Origin: Rubritalea squalenifaciens DSM 18772
Lineage (GTDB): Bacteria > Verrucomicrobiota > Verrucomicrobiia > Verrucomicrobiales > Akkermansiaceae
Assembly (NCBI RefSeq): GCF_900141815.1
Contig: NZ_FQYR01000002.1
Span: 62,001-126,000 of the forward strand
Length of the DNA stretch: 64,000 bases
Direction of reading: 5' to 3'
In this document: piece by piece, positions 8,276 to 17,458 of the stretch
How the letters are laid out: each line of letters begins with the position of its first letter
How positions within the stretch are numbered: the first letter of the stretch is position 1
Program-made: the position numbers and the translations under genes
The notes under the pieces: model-generated
Database searches by the model: none
Told to the model about the DNA's origin: nothing
What the model saw: only the letters and a program-made list of their open reading frames with translations

Positions 8276-10312
8276 ATGAAATCATTTCACTATGTGCTCG
8301 CGTCAGTGAGCGCCCTCTCCCTGCTGCACGCAGAGGAAACACAGACCCTAGAAGCAAGCACCCTTACAGCCCAATCCCCGGACCTACTGGAATCGATCGC
8401 TAAATCCGAGGAACAAATCGCCTCACTACCCGGCGGCGCCACCATCACGGACTCTGCCGACTGGACTGGCAGCATCGTCAAGCCGGAGGAAATCTTCCAG
8501 TTAGACCCGGGTGTCTACGCCCGTTCCTCAGGAACCGCCAATGACACGCGACTCTCTGTGCGCGGCTCTGGCATCCAGCGCCGTTATGGCTCACGCGGCA
8601 TCTCCCTGCTGGTAGACGGCATGCCTGCCAACCACGCCGACGGCTCCTACTACTTCCGCATCTTCGATCCCCTCAGCATCAGCTACGTGGAAAGCTACCG
8701 CGGTGCAAACGGCCTTGCCTACGGCGGCTCACAACTTGGCGGCGCGATCAACGTCGTGCAAAAGAACGGCCTCAGTCATCCAGGCGGCCAGCTACTCGCA
8801 GAATATGGCTCTTATGACAGCTACCGTACCGCCTTCCAGTACGGTGGCTCCAACGAGAAATGGGACTGGTTCGCCGGATACACCTATGCTGAATCCGACG
8901 GCTACCGAGCCCACAGCAGCTGGGCTAGCCACCAGCTCAATACCAGCCTCGGCTACCATTGGTCTGAGAGTGCTCTGACACGCATCTCCCTGTTATTTAG
9001 TGACTCCGATGGCCTTCTTACAGGCTCCCTCACCGAAGACCAGTACGATGATGATCCACAACAATCGTCCAACGCTGGCACAGACCTGGACCGCGACCTC
9101 TCCACCATCCGTATCGGTCAACGCACCGCCTGGGAAACCGCAAACGGTGCCTGGCAGTTCTCCACCAACTACCAGTACCTCGACTTCGACCACCTCACGA
9201 CCACCAAGGGTCTCTTCTTCCCGAAGTTCGATAACCTGATCGACTACGATACAGACGAGCTCTCCCTCAACCTACGTGGACGTCAGAGCTATTCGGCATT
9301 GGGCCTGAAACACACCTTCCGTTCAAACTTTGATTTCATCTATGGAGTCAATGAACTCGGAGGATCTTCAGCATTTGGCGCCGCAGGCATCGTCGATAGA
9401 AAAGAGACATCTCGTAACCTGAACGTGTATCTGGAAAACACTAGCCACCTGACAGAACAGCACAACCTGATCTACGGCCTCGGCTACGTGGACTCCTACC
9501 GCAAGCGAGAAATTCGCTCCGCAGACAGCACGGGCCTTACCCGCTTTGACGATTCTCAAAACGGTTTCACCTGGCGCGCGGGCTACCTCTATGAGCTCGA
9601 CGAGAAGAACCAATACTTCGCAAACATTTCTCAATCCTTCGAATCCGCTCCATTTTCCGAACTCGGCAACATAGCCAACCCTCAGGAAGCGATCACCTAC
9701 GAGATCGGTACGCGGCTTGCACCCACAAACTGGCTCAGTGGCGAGCTAACCCTCTACTACTCCGAGGTGAACGAGGAATTCGTCTACGAAGAAACCGGAC
9801 CTGGCACCAATGTCTACAATGTAACGAATGCCGACACGACACATCAGGGAATCGAGCTCGCTGCTCACGCCAATCTAACGGAAGCATTCAAGTTGGCAGG
9901 GAACACAAGCTACAGCTTCGACCTAGCCTACCAGCTGAATGACTTCACCTTTGATGAAGGACCAGCCAAAGGTAAGGACATTCCAGTCGTATCCAAGCAC
10001 GTCATCAGCTCCCGCATCACTGCAGGCGATAGTGATGGACGCTGGAAGGCAGCCCTCTCTGTTGATTGGCTTCCTGACGGACTCGTAGCAGATAACAACA
10101 ATACCCTCAGCACACCAGGCTATGCCCTCTGGGACCTCTTCGGCGAATACCAAGTCACTGAAAACCTCAGCATCTACGCTGGCGTGGATAACCTCCTCGA
10201 CAAGAAGTACGTCTCCACTGTGACCGTCAATCCTGACACCTCAGGCACTCCAGCCTACATTAACCCCGGTGATGGACGCACCGCCTACATTGGCGCGAAG
10301 CTGGTCTTCTAA
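8276..10312 (+). CDS. TonB-dependent outer-membrane receptor
   Basis: The 678-residue protein has a signal peptide (ends near LLHAEE), an N-terminal plug domain and a 22-strand-type barrel finishing in GRTAYIGAKLVF with C-terminal Phe. Plug landmarks are the LSVRGSGIQRRYGSRG segment, LLVDGMPANHADGS and YGGSQLGGAINVV, which are closest to siderophore and metal-chelate receptors of the FecA group. Such receptors import ferric chelates, copper complexes or cobalamin using TonB energy. The substrate cannot be read from sequence. The partner PepSY membrane gene follows after a short hairpin-containing gap, and a CPMC protein gene precedes it. Confidence 0.92.
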   Translation: MKSFHYVLASVSALSLLHAEETQTLEASTLTAQSPDLLESIAKSEEQIASLPGGATITDSADWTGSIVKPEEIFQLDPGVYARSSGTANDTRLSVRGSGIQRRYGSRGISLLVDGMPANHADGSYYFRIFDPLSISYVESYRGANGLAYGGSQLGGAINVVQKNGLSHPGGQLLAEYGSYDSYRTAFQYGGSNEKWDWFAGYTYAESDGYRAHSSWASHQLNTSLGYHWSESALTRISLLFSDSDGLLTGSLTEDQYDDDPQQSSNAGTDLDRDLSTIRIGQRTAWETANGAWQFSTNYQYLDFDHLTTTKGLFFPKFDNLIDYDTDELSLNLRGRQSYSALGLKHTFRSNFDFIYGVNELGGSSAFGAAGIVDRKETSRNLNVYLENTSHLTEQHNLIYGLGYVDSYRKREIRSADSTGLTRFDDSQNGFTWRAGYLYELDEKNQYFANISQSFESAPFSELGNIANPQEAITYEIGTRLAPTNWLSGELTLYYSEVNEEFVYEETGPGTNVYNVTNADTTHQGIELAAHANLTEAFKLAGNTSYSFDLAYQLNDFTFDEGPAKGKDIPVVSKHVISSRITAGDSDGRWKAALSVDWLPDGLVADNNNTLSTPGYALWDLFGEYQVTENLSIYAGVDNLLDKKYVSTVTVNPDTSGTPAYINPGDGRTAYIGAKLVF

Positions 10313-10328
10313 CAACTAAAAACTATAC

Positions 10329-10353
10329 ACCTCCACTCATCAAGGGTGGAGGT
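10329..10353 (+). promoter_or_regulatory. Hairpin covering the ribosome-binding site of the PepSY gene
   Basis: ACCTCCAC (10329-10336) pairs perfectly with GTGGAGGT (10346-10353) across a 9 nt loop. The 3' arm contains GGAGG, the Shine-Dalgarno for the ATG at 10364. No U-tract follows, so it looks like a translation-limiting hairpin more than a terminator for the receptor gene. Confidence 0.5.
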
Positions 10354-10363
10354 ACTTTCAGCC

Positions 10364-11791
10364 ATGAAAGCCACCTTCTTCAAACTTCACCGGAAGCTCT
10401 CCATTTTCCTCGCCATCCCCGTGCTTCTCTGGACCTTGTCCGGACTGCTGCATCCCTTCATGGCGAACTGGATGCGCCCGGAGATTGCGCACACATTCCT
10501 AGTGCCCAAGCCTCTCAAGCCATCACCAGACTTGCTCAGCCCCGCTGAGGCCTACAAGGACCAGAGCACTCTGCGTCAGATAAACCTCATAGACATCAAC
10601 GGCACACCCAGCTACCGCGCGATCACTACTGAGGGCACTTTATTGTTCCGCGATGCCCGCAGCGGCCAGACCATCGAAAATGCTGAGCAGCTTTACGCTG
10701 AGCAACTGGCACGCGCCTACCTTGCCGACCAGAACTCCGCCTTGGTAACCATCGAGAAAGTCGAGGAGTTTGGCTCCACTTATTCTTACATCAACCGCTA
10801 TCTGCCGGCCTACCGCGTCGTGCTTGACCGCCCGGACGGCATGCAAGTCGTAGTGGATCTTAAGACAGGCAAGCTCGGCACATTCGATTCCCCGTCAAAG
10901 CGTGTCTTTTCCAGCCTCTTCTCATGGCTTCACACCTGGTCCTTCCTCGGCTCGCGGGACAGCATGCTACGTATCACGATCGTGCTACTAGTCAGCCTGC
11001 TGACACTTGCGGTCGGCCTAACCGGTATTGTAAACCTCATCCTCTTCAAGACCAAGCAGAAGAACGGCACACAGCGCAAGCTCACTCTCGGCAGAAAAAT
11101 GCACCGCTCGCTCGGCGCCTTCGCATCCCTCTTCTTCCTCATGTTCAGCCTCTCCGGCATCTTTCACGTCGCCGTAAAGTACAATTATGATGACTCCGAC
11201 CAATGGAGCAGCCAGCAGAGCATTCCTACCTCCCAGCTCAACTCCACCCCTGCTGAAATCATCGCCAAAAGCAAAGCTCCCGTATCTGGCATCAGTCTAG
11301 CCAGCATCGACGGAATTCCTCACTACCGCCTCGCCATTATGAACCGTGAGAAACCAGGTCAGACACTCTACCTCTCTGCCCGCGATTTATCTGACCGGAT
11401 AAACGGAGAAACCGACTACGCGATCTCCTTGGCCACGGAATTCTCCGGCTACCCTAAGGACAGCGTCAAAGACACCGAAGTCATCACCAAGTTCCGCAAG
11501 GACTACGGCTTCATCCAGAAACGCCTCCCAGTCACCCGCGTGAACTACGATGACCAACCATACTGGCACTACACAGTGGACACCGCCAACGCCCACATGG
11601 CGCAGCGCACCTCTCCCGCTGGCCTCGTGGAAGCACTCAGTTTCATCAACCTGCACAAGTGGCACTTCCTGGATCCTATCTCCAAGGAATTCCGTGACTA
11701 CGCCACCGCCTTTGGTGTTCTCAGCATTGCAGCCGTCACCCTCTTTGGCCTCAGCCTGCTATGGAAAAAGAGAAAAGCTAACACTGGGTAG
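10364..11791 (+). CDS. PepSY-associated membrane protein (putative reductase or transport partner)
   Basis: The 475-residue inner-membrane protein has the PepSY-TM layout. An N-terminal helix (LSIFLAIPVLLWTLSGLLHPF) is followed by a periplasmic PepSY region, central helices with a HTWSFLG segment and ITIVLLVSLLTLAVGLTGIV, then FASLFFLMFSLSGIFHVAV. A second PepSY region carries an HKWHFLDPI motif, and a last helix (AFGVLSIAAVTLFGLSLLWKK) closes the protein. Conserved His residues near the helices could bind haem or metal. Such proteins sit beside TonB receptors and several reduce imported ferric chelates. The start is the ATG at 10364, with GGAGG 11 nt upstream inside a hairpin; a GTG at 10346 lies within that hairpin. 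Confidence 0.82.
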   Translation: MKATFFKLHRKLSIFLAIPVLLWTLSGLLHPFMANWMRPEIAHTFLVPKPLKPSPDLLSPAEAYKDQSTLRQINLIDINGTPSYRAITTEGTLLFRDARSGQTIENAEQLYAEQLARAYLADQNSALVTIEKVEEFGSTYSYINRYLPAYRVVLDRPDGMQVVVDLKTGKLGTFDSPSKRVFSSLFSWLHTWSFLGSRDSMLRITIVLLVSLLTLAVGLTGIVNLILFKTKQKNGTQRKLTLGRKMHRSLGAFASLFFLMFSLSGIFHVAVKYNYDDSDQWSSQQSIPTSQLNSTPAEIIAKSKAPVSGISLASIDGIPHYRLAIMNREKPGQTLYLSARDLSDRINGETDYAISLATEFSGYPKDSVKDTEVITKFRKDYGFIQKRLPVTRVNYDDQPYWHYTVDTANAHMAQRTSPAGLVEALSFINLHKWHFLDPISKEFRDYATAFGVLSIAAVTLFGLSLLWKKRKANTG

Positions 11792-11867
11792 CGATCACCA
11801 CCAGGCCGACATAAAGGATCCCTACCGCGGCAAAACGTAATACTGAGGAAAAGGTGTCGGTCATCAT
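11778..11867 (-). CDS. Possible 29-residue single-helix membrane peptide
   Basis: A short minus-strand frame opens with a double ATG and encodes MMTDTFSSVLRF followed by a hydrophobic helix AAVGILYVGLVVIA and TQC. Its end overlaps the 3' end of the PepSY gene convergently by 14 bp. Composition is right for a small membrane protein, but there is no good ribosome-binding site and no independent support. Confidence 0.25.
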   Translation of the reverse strand: MMTDTFSSVLRFAAVGILYVGLVVIATQC

Positions 11868-12035
11868 GATTCTTTTTGGTTCGCATTTCACGCCTACTCA
11901 TCGGGCGCTCACCAAGTAAGACTGTGGCCACCAACATTTTATTCACCGAGAGATGGATTTTTTGTGAGCCACATCTTGACGGCGCACTCCCCAGCCATTC
12001 AGAGTGCTTATTGTCGTTATCCCGTTTAACTTTCT

Positions 12036-13370
12036 ATGAACATCACTCAAGTAACACTAGCTCTTGCTGCCTTTTCCGCACAATTCTGTGCTGGAGACAC
12101 CCTGACTCTCGAGCAAGTCGACGAAGCAGTCACCCCTCTAGTCTCCAAAACAAATCAACACGAGGGCCGGGTCCTGTACTATGAGGGAAGAAACAACTCG
12201 CAACCAGAAGACCTCTTTCTGTATCAGATCTATCAGGCAAAAGCGAACACATGGGAAATGGCGGAACTCAAGCTCCTCTCTAAACAGAAAGTTAAATACC
12301 ACATTTCACTCTTTGCCGGCAAAGCGGATAAGGAATCCAAACTTACAATCTCATTCATCAACCATCATGACAAGGTTTGGGCTGAACTAAAAGATATTGA
12401 AAGAATCAATTCCCAAGTCTTCACCGTCATTTCCACTGCTGGAGAATTGCTGGTAGATAGTAAGAACAAAGTAAAAGAGGAACCTCTCAAGACATATATT
12501 TTCGCAGGCATTCGCAATGGCAACATATCCTTTGGGTCCGGATTCTCTAACAATAGCCACTACGCATACTGGAAATTTTTGTTAGGATATAGTCGAGAAG
12601 TCAGCAAGATCCAAGACAAGAATGGCAAAACTACCTTCTCCATCAAAGCACCCCAATCCAGCTTCATCATCGACAACGACACAGGTCTCTTGGAACTCAG
12701 CACCGAAACCATAGACGAGGTCACCCGCACCTCAAAGCTCGTAAAAGCCGAGGACACCCTCCCACCACTATCTCGGCTATTACCTGACCGGGCGGACTAT
12801 AAGCAAATCCACCTGGACACAGGCTCTCCCATAATCAAGCAAATGATCGCCCAGGGCCAGACCTACATGCTTCGCGAACTTGGCAAGAGACCCGAAGTTC
12901 AGCAGCAGTTGCTGAACAAGCACGAGGATATCAAAGCCAAGTTGCGCAAAAAATACTTCGACATGCTCGACTTCAATGAAATCGATCAAGCTATCCTAGC
13001 TGATTTACCAGACATCAAACACTCCCTTCGCAAATCCCTGGCTAAATCAACACAGGGCCTGCATGGCCAGAAACTCACAGACATTCTGGAGTACTTTTCA
13101 TCAAACGATGAGAAACGCCTTGAAATTGCCGAGACCATCATTGCCGGCTCTATTCAGAACAAAGACATTCAAGATCACTGGAATACCAGCCTGTTAGGTC
13201 ATTGCCTCAACCTCGACCCCGATCACGGCGAGGGGATGTTTCTTATCTCCTCTACCATTCGTGATGCCTTTCTGAGTGCCTACTTGGAACTCGAAACCTA
13301 CAAAGCCATCGACGCCTGGGTAGCTGATGATAAAGCCAAACAAACCGCTGATCAGGAAGGTGGCGAGTAG
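12036..13370 (+). CDS. Secreted protein of unknown function
   Basis: The 444-residue product starts with a short signal peptide (ITQVTLALAAFSAQFCAG). The body has no motif I recognise. Residues about 25-200 look beta-rich. The second half is strongly alpha-helical and charged (for example QQQLLNKHEDIKAKLRKKYFD and the repeated HSLRKSLAKS region) and ends in an acidic tail, KQTADQEGGE. No lipobox or membrane anchor is seen, so it should be periplasmic or extracellular. It stands alone between a 240 bp gap and a terminator. Confidence 0.7.
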   Translation: MNITQVTLALAAFSAQFCAGDTLTLEQVDEAVTPLVSKTNQHEGRVLYYEGRNNSQPEDLFLYQIYQAKANTWEMAELKLLSKQKVKYHISLFAGKADKESKLTISFINHHDKVWAELKDIERINSQVFTVISTAGELLVDSKNKVKEEPLKTYIFAGIRNGNISFGSGFSNNSHYAYWKFLLGYSREVSKIQDKNGKTTFSIKAPQSSFIIDNDTGLLELSTETIDEVTRTSKLVKAEDTLPPLSRLLPDRADYKQIHLDTGSPIIKQMIAQGQTYMLRELGKRPEVQQQLLNKHEDIKAKLRKKYFDMLDFNEIDQAILADLPDIKHSLRKSLAKSTQGLHGQKLTDILEYFSSNDEKRLEIAETIIAGSIQNKDIQDHWNTSLLGHCLNLDPDHGEGMFLISSTIRDAFLSAYLELETYKAIDAWVADDKAKQTADQEGGE

Positions 13371-13388
13371 ACAACGATTCTAAACATA

Positions 13389-13430
13389 ACAGGGCGCGGC
13401 CCCCTACAAGCCACGCCCTGTCTCTCTCTT
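13389..13430 (+). terminator. Probable terminator after the 12036 gene
   Basis: ACAGGGCG (13389-13396) pairs with CGCCCTGT (13414-13421), followed by a pyrimidine tract TCTCTCTT. The U-tract is interrupted, so the call is moderate. Confidence 0.6.
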
Positions 13431-13470
13431 ACTGTTGCATCAACAACACAAGGTCTTCTTGCCCGGCAGT

Positions 13471-16400
13471 CTAGGCATCCAGCCTGAGGGCTGCCTTTTG
13501 GGCGGCGGATCTCGCCTTGGACTCGTCGATGTCCTTCTCTGCGGTGAGGCGCATGCCCACCGGCTTGGAGACACCGAACTCCTCCATGGTCACCCCGTAC
13601 ATCACGTCGGCGCGGCCCATGGTGCGCTTACTGTGCGTCACGATGATGAACTGTGACTTGTCGATGAAGTTATCGAGCACCTTGAGGAAGCGTCCGATAT
13701 TGGATTCATCCAGCGGTGCGTCCAGCTCATCCAGTACACAGAACGGACTTGGCTTGATCTGATAGATGGAGAAGAGAAGCGCTACCGCAGTCATGGAGCG
13801 CTCACCACCGGAGAGCAACGTGATGGACTGCAGCTTCTTGCCCGGAGGCTTGGCAATCACATCAATGCCGGACTCCAGCGGATCTTCCTCATCCACCAGC
13901 AAGAGGTTCGCTTGACCCTTCTCACCGAAGAGCACCTTGAACATCTCTTTGAAGTTCGCCTGGATCTGATTGAAGGTTTCGGTGAAGCGGATGCGGGTTT
14001 CGATATTGATCTTCTCGATCACGCCGATCAGCTCATCCTTGGCATTGACGAGGTCATCGTGCTGTCCGCGGACAAAGTTGTGGCGCTCTTCGAGCTCTTC
14101 GTATTCCTCGATGGCGTCCACATTGACCGGCCCCATGGAGTCCAGCTTGTGCTTCAGCTCGGAGACGGCACGCTCCACAAAGTCCCAATCAGGACCATCC
14201 TCACCCGGGATTTCGATGTCGTTAGAGTCATCGGCCTCGTTGGTGATTTCCTCTTCCTGCTCGTTCTCCTCCTCTTCACTGAGGCTGGACTTGCGGCGGG
14301 CATTGCGGACAAAGGCTTTCTTCTGATCGGCGATGCAGAGGAGCAGCGCATGACTGTCTGGACGGAACACCTCGAGGTCGATCTGGTGGCGCTCCATCAT
14401 GTTCTCCTGCAGACTCTCCAGGCGAAGCTCTACCTTGGTGGCAGACACTTCTTCTTTACCCTTCTGATCACTGATCTTGGAAACCTGACGGCGGACCTCA
14501 CCCAGCTCTTTCTCTGCGACGCTGATAGATTCCAGGATCGCGTTACGGCCAGAAGCGGCTTCTTCCAGTCTTTCCTCAAGGAAATTGGCAGCGGCGGTCG
14601 CTGTCTCGATCTCTTCAAGAAGCTGAGCGTTCTCACCAGTGGCGGACTCGATACGTTCACGGAAGGAGATGATTTCGCTCTCGCGGCGGGAAGTCAGGTG
14701 GCGGAGTTCCTCCAGGCGGGCAGCCATCGGCTGTTGCTGTTCCTCGGCGGACTGTAGAGCACGTCTCTCAACCGCAAGGTTGGTGCGCAGCTCGTTCAGA
14801 ACTGTCGCCGCCTCCTGCTCGCGGTTCATGGAGTCCTCCAGCTCACGGTTGAGCATCAGCTGGCTGGTCTCCAGCTCCTCGAGTCGCTGACGTGCGGTGG
14901 CCAAGTCGGCCTCCTGGGTCTCACGGTTACCGAGGGCGCTGTTTTCGCGTTCCTTCAGTTCATTACGCTCCCACTCATTGTTGGAAATCTTGCTTTCCAG
15001 TGACTCTACCTCGCGGGTAGCCAGACTTACCTGACCCTGCAGGGTGGACTCATCCACGCGGGCTTTCTGCAGGCGTTCGCGGGCCTGCTCTACGGCTTCA
15101 CGCTGCTCAGCCATCAGGCTCTCCAGAGTTTCCACCTTCTGCTTGGCTGCCTGCTCTTCTTCAACCAGTCGGGCATTGGATTCTTCCAGCTCGCGGATCT
15201 CGTTCTGCCTTTCCAGAACGGAGGAGCTGGCATCACCGCCCACACCACCGCGGATAATCCCCTCAGGGGACATCACTTCACCGGCAAGCGTGACGAAAGT
15301 CACATCCGGGAGATCCTTGCGCAGCTTGGCGGCAAGCTTAAGGTCTTTGACCACGAGCACGTTCTCCAGCAGCCTGGTGATCACCGGAGCTACGATCTTG
15401 TCTGCCTCCACCTTGTCCAAGGCCCAGGCCTCGGCACCGTCCGGCACATGCATCAGCTGGGCTTCACTCTGCACCGGGATGAAATCCTCAGGCAGGATCG
15501 CCGCCTCACCCATCTTCTTCTCGGTCAGCGTATCGATGATGGATTCCGCCAGCATATTGTCCCTGACAAGCACGGTCTGCAGGTGACTGCCGAGAGCAGC
15601 CTCGACGGCTGGTGCGAAGGAATTTTCTACCTGGATGAAGTTGGCTAGCACGCCTCGCACGCCACCTTCGTAAAGCTCTTTGTCATCCAGTCCGGAAAGC
15701 ACGCTCTGGGTTCCCTTCTGGAATCCTTCACCGCTGTCGACGAGCTGCTTGAGCACTTCCAGACGGGAAGAAACCTTGGCTAGCTGCTTGTGCGCCTCAC
15801 CTGCCGCATCTCGGCTGGCATCCAGATCACCACGGGTGTGCTGGAACTTGCGCTCACAGGACTCGAGATCTTCTACCAGACTAGCAATCTTGGTGGTACG
15901 GCTTTCCAGCTCTTCCACCTGCTTCTGCTTTTCGATCACTGCCTGCTCGTGCTCAATACGGAGCTTCTCATCCTCCTCAGCCAGCTGGCGGGCGCGCTCA
16001 CGGTTGCCTTCAAACTGGGAGAGCATGCTCTCGATCTTCGCCTGGGCGGCGGCAATGAGAGACTGGGTGCGGTTCGCCTCGGTACGGACTTCACGCAAAG
16101 AGCCTTCACGCTCCTCACGCACCGCCTTGGCCTGAAGGACACGCTCTTCATGCTCGCTGACCTGAGCCTGCTGGGACTCGATGCGCTGGGAAAGCTCGTC
16201 CAGAGTCTGGACGGCTTCCTGGAGATCCGTCTCTTGCTGCATCAGCTTCTGACGGGTTTCTTCAATGTCAGACTCGTTCTGCTGGATTCGGCCCATCAGC
16301 TCGGCCTGGCGCTCGTTGTTGAATGAAATTTTTCCTTGGGCGGCGCTGGCGGCATTGCGGCGCTCGTTGAGCTGCTGGCGGATCTCGCTCAGCTGGCTCT

Positions 16401-17238
16401 CCAGCTCCTGAGCCTTGTCACGGGCGCGGATCACTGCCTGTTCCTTCTGTGGCAGATCCTGCTCGATCTCGTGCTCACGCACCTCGAGGGAACGGATGGA
16501 GTTACGCAGCTCCTCGCTCTCGGCGCGAAGTTCTTTCCACTTCTTGTGGCCGAGATGGGTATCAAGAATGCGGACATCCTTGGCCAGTGCCTGATAGCGG
16601 CGAGCCTTGGCCACCTGACGCTTGAGGGAGTTCATGCGGCGCTCCTGCTCGGCAAGCACGTCACTCACACGGAGAAGGTTTGCCTGAGTGTAGTCCAGCT
16701 TGCGCATGGCCTCCTTCTTCTCCTTCTTGAATTTCGTAATCCCCGCAGCTTCCTCGAAGACCTGACGTCTGTCTTCCGGCTTGGAGGAAAGAAGCATGTC
16801 GATCTTACCCTGCTCCATGATGGAATAGGCGGTACGGCCGATACCCGTATCCATGAAGAGATCGTGAATATCACGCAGGCGGCAGAGCGTGCCATTGATG
16901 CGGTACTCGCTCTTGCCGTCGCGGAATACACGGCGGGTGATGGAGACCTCGTTGTACTCCACCTTGAGGGCTTCCTCACAGTCGCCCATCGTCATGGTGA
17001 CTTCCGCCATGCCGGCTGGCTTGCGCTTGTCCGTCCCGTTGAAAATAACGTCGGCCATTTCGCCACCACGCAGCGCCTTCGCGCTCGTCTCGCCGAGCAC
17101 CCAGCGGATCGCGTCCACCACGTTCGACTTACCGCAGCCATTCGGGCCGACGATGCCTGTCACCCCGGTGTGGAACTCAAACTTCGTCTTGTCCGCGAAG
17201 GACTTGAAGCCATGGATTTCGAGTGATTTTAGATACAT
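13471..17238 (-). CDS. smc: Chromosome segregation SMC ATPase
   Basis: The 1255-residue structural-maintenance-of-chromosomes protein is full length. The N-terminal ATPase half begins MYLKSLEIHGFKSFADKT with Walker A GPNGCGKSN (residues 31-39). Long coiled coils flank a hinge near residues 520-640 (ALGSHLQTVLVRDN and the Gly-rich GGVGGDASS). The C-terminal half carries the ABC signature LLSGGERSMTAVALLF and Walker B FCVLDELDAPLDE. It dimerises and loads onto DNA with ScpA and ScpB, neither of which is in this window. An unusual acidic insertion rich in Glu (SEEEENEQEEEITNEADDS) precedes the C-terminal head. Confidence 0.95.
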   Translation of the reverse strand: MYLKSLEIHGFKSFADKTKFEFHTGVTGIVGPNGCGKSNVVDAIRWVLGETSAKALRGGEMADVIFNGTDKRKPAGMAEVTMTMGDCEEALKVEYNEVSITRRVFRDGKSEYRINGTLCRLRDIHDLFMDTGIGRTAYSIMEQGKIDMLLSSKPEDRRQVFEEAAGITKFKKEKKEAMRKLDYTQANLLRVSDVLAEQERRMNSLKRQVAKARRYQALAKDVRILDTHLGHKKWKELRAESEELRNSIRSLEVREHEIEQDLPQKEQAVIRARDKAQELESQLSEIRQQLNERRNAASAAQGKISFNNERQAELMGRIQQNESDIEETRQKLMQQETDLQEAVQTLDELSQRIESQQAQVSEHEERVLQAKAVREEREGSLREVRTEANRTQSLIAAAQAKIESMLSQFEGNRERARQLAEEDEKLRIEHEQAVIEKQKQVEELESRTTKIASLVEDLESCERKFQHTRGDLDASRDAAGEAHKQLAKVSSRLEVLKQLVDSGEGFQKGTQSVLSGLDDKELYEGGVRGVLANFIQVENSFAPAVEAALGSHLQTVLVRDNMLAESIIDTLTEKKMGEAAILPEDFIPVQSEAQLMHVPDGAEAWALDKVEADKIVAPVITRLLENVLVVKDLKLAAKLRKDLPDVTFVTLAGEVMSPEGIIRGGVGGDASSSVLERQNEIRELEESNARLVEEEQAAKQKVETLESLMAEQREAVEQARERLQKARVDESTLQGQVSLATREVESLESKISNNEWERNELKERENSALGNRETQEADLATARQRLEELETSQLMLNRELEDSMNREQEAATVLNELRTNLAVERRALQSAEEQQQPMAARLEELRHLTSRRESEIISFRERIESATGENAQLLEEIETATAAANFLEERLEEAASGRNAILESISVAEKELGEVRRQVSKISDQKGKEEVSATKVELRLESLQENMMERHQIDLEVFRPDSHALLLCIADQKKAFVRNARRKSSLSEEEENEQEEEITNEADDSNDIEIPGEDGPDWDFVERAVSELKHKLDSMGPVNVDAIEEYEELEERHNFVRGQHDDLVNAKDELIGVIEKINIETRIRFTETFNQIQANFKEMFKVLFGEKGQANLLLVDEEDPLESGIDVIAKPPGKKLQSITLLSGGERSMTAVALLFSIYQIKPSPFCVLDELDAPLDESNIGRFLKVLDNFIDKSQFIIVTHSKRTMGRADVMYGVTMEEFGVSKPVGMRLTAEKDIDESKARSAAQKAALRLDA

Positions 17239-17359
17239 GTCTGTAAGAGATTATGGGGTTATTCACCAGCATCCACGTAGGGAAAGTAGGGAGGGATGCC
17301 AGTCGTCAGAATATAAATCCCCCTCAGATAATCTCCAAGACGATTCGATTAAAAATCCC

Positions 17360-17396
17360 ATATGTGGTGTATTTCCACAAATAAAACGCCACATAT
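17360..17396. promoter_or_regulatory. Inverted repeat upstream of smc
   Basis: ATATGTGG (17360-17367) and CCACATAT (17389-17396) form an 8 bp inverted repeat 21 bp apart, about 120 bp upstream of smc in an AT-rich gap of 220 bp (17239-17458). It could be an operator or part of the downstream end of the minus-strand operon. There is no U-tract. Confidence 0.3.
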
Positions 17397-17458
17397 AGTA
17401 GAATGTGTTATTTTAGGAACATAAACCTTTTCGCTAACATGGAAGCAAGCCACTACGC

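Noticed and set aside
16336-17226. Long plus-strand ORF (296 codons) opposite smc, and a similar one at 13912-14757
   Set aside because: The translations are Leu/Ala/Gly/His-rich without any domain and mirror the smc codon pattern; smc is complete on the other strand.
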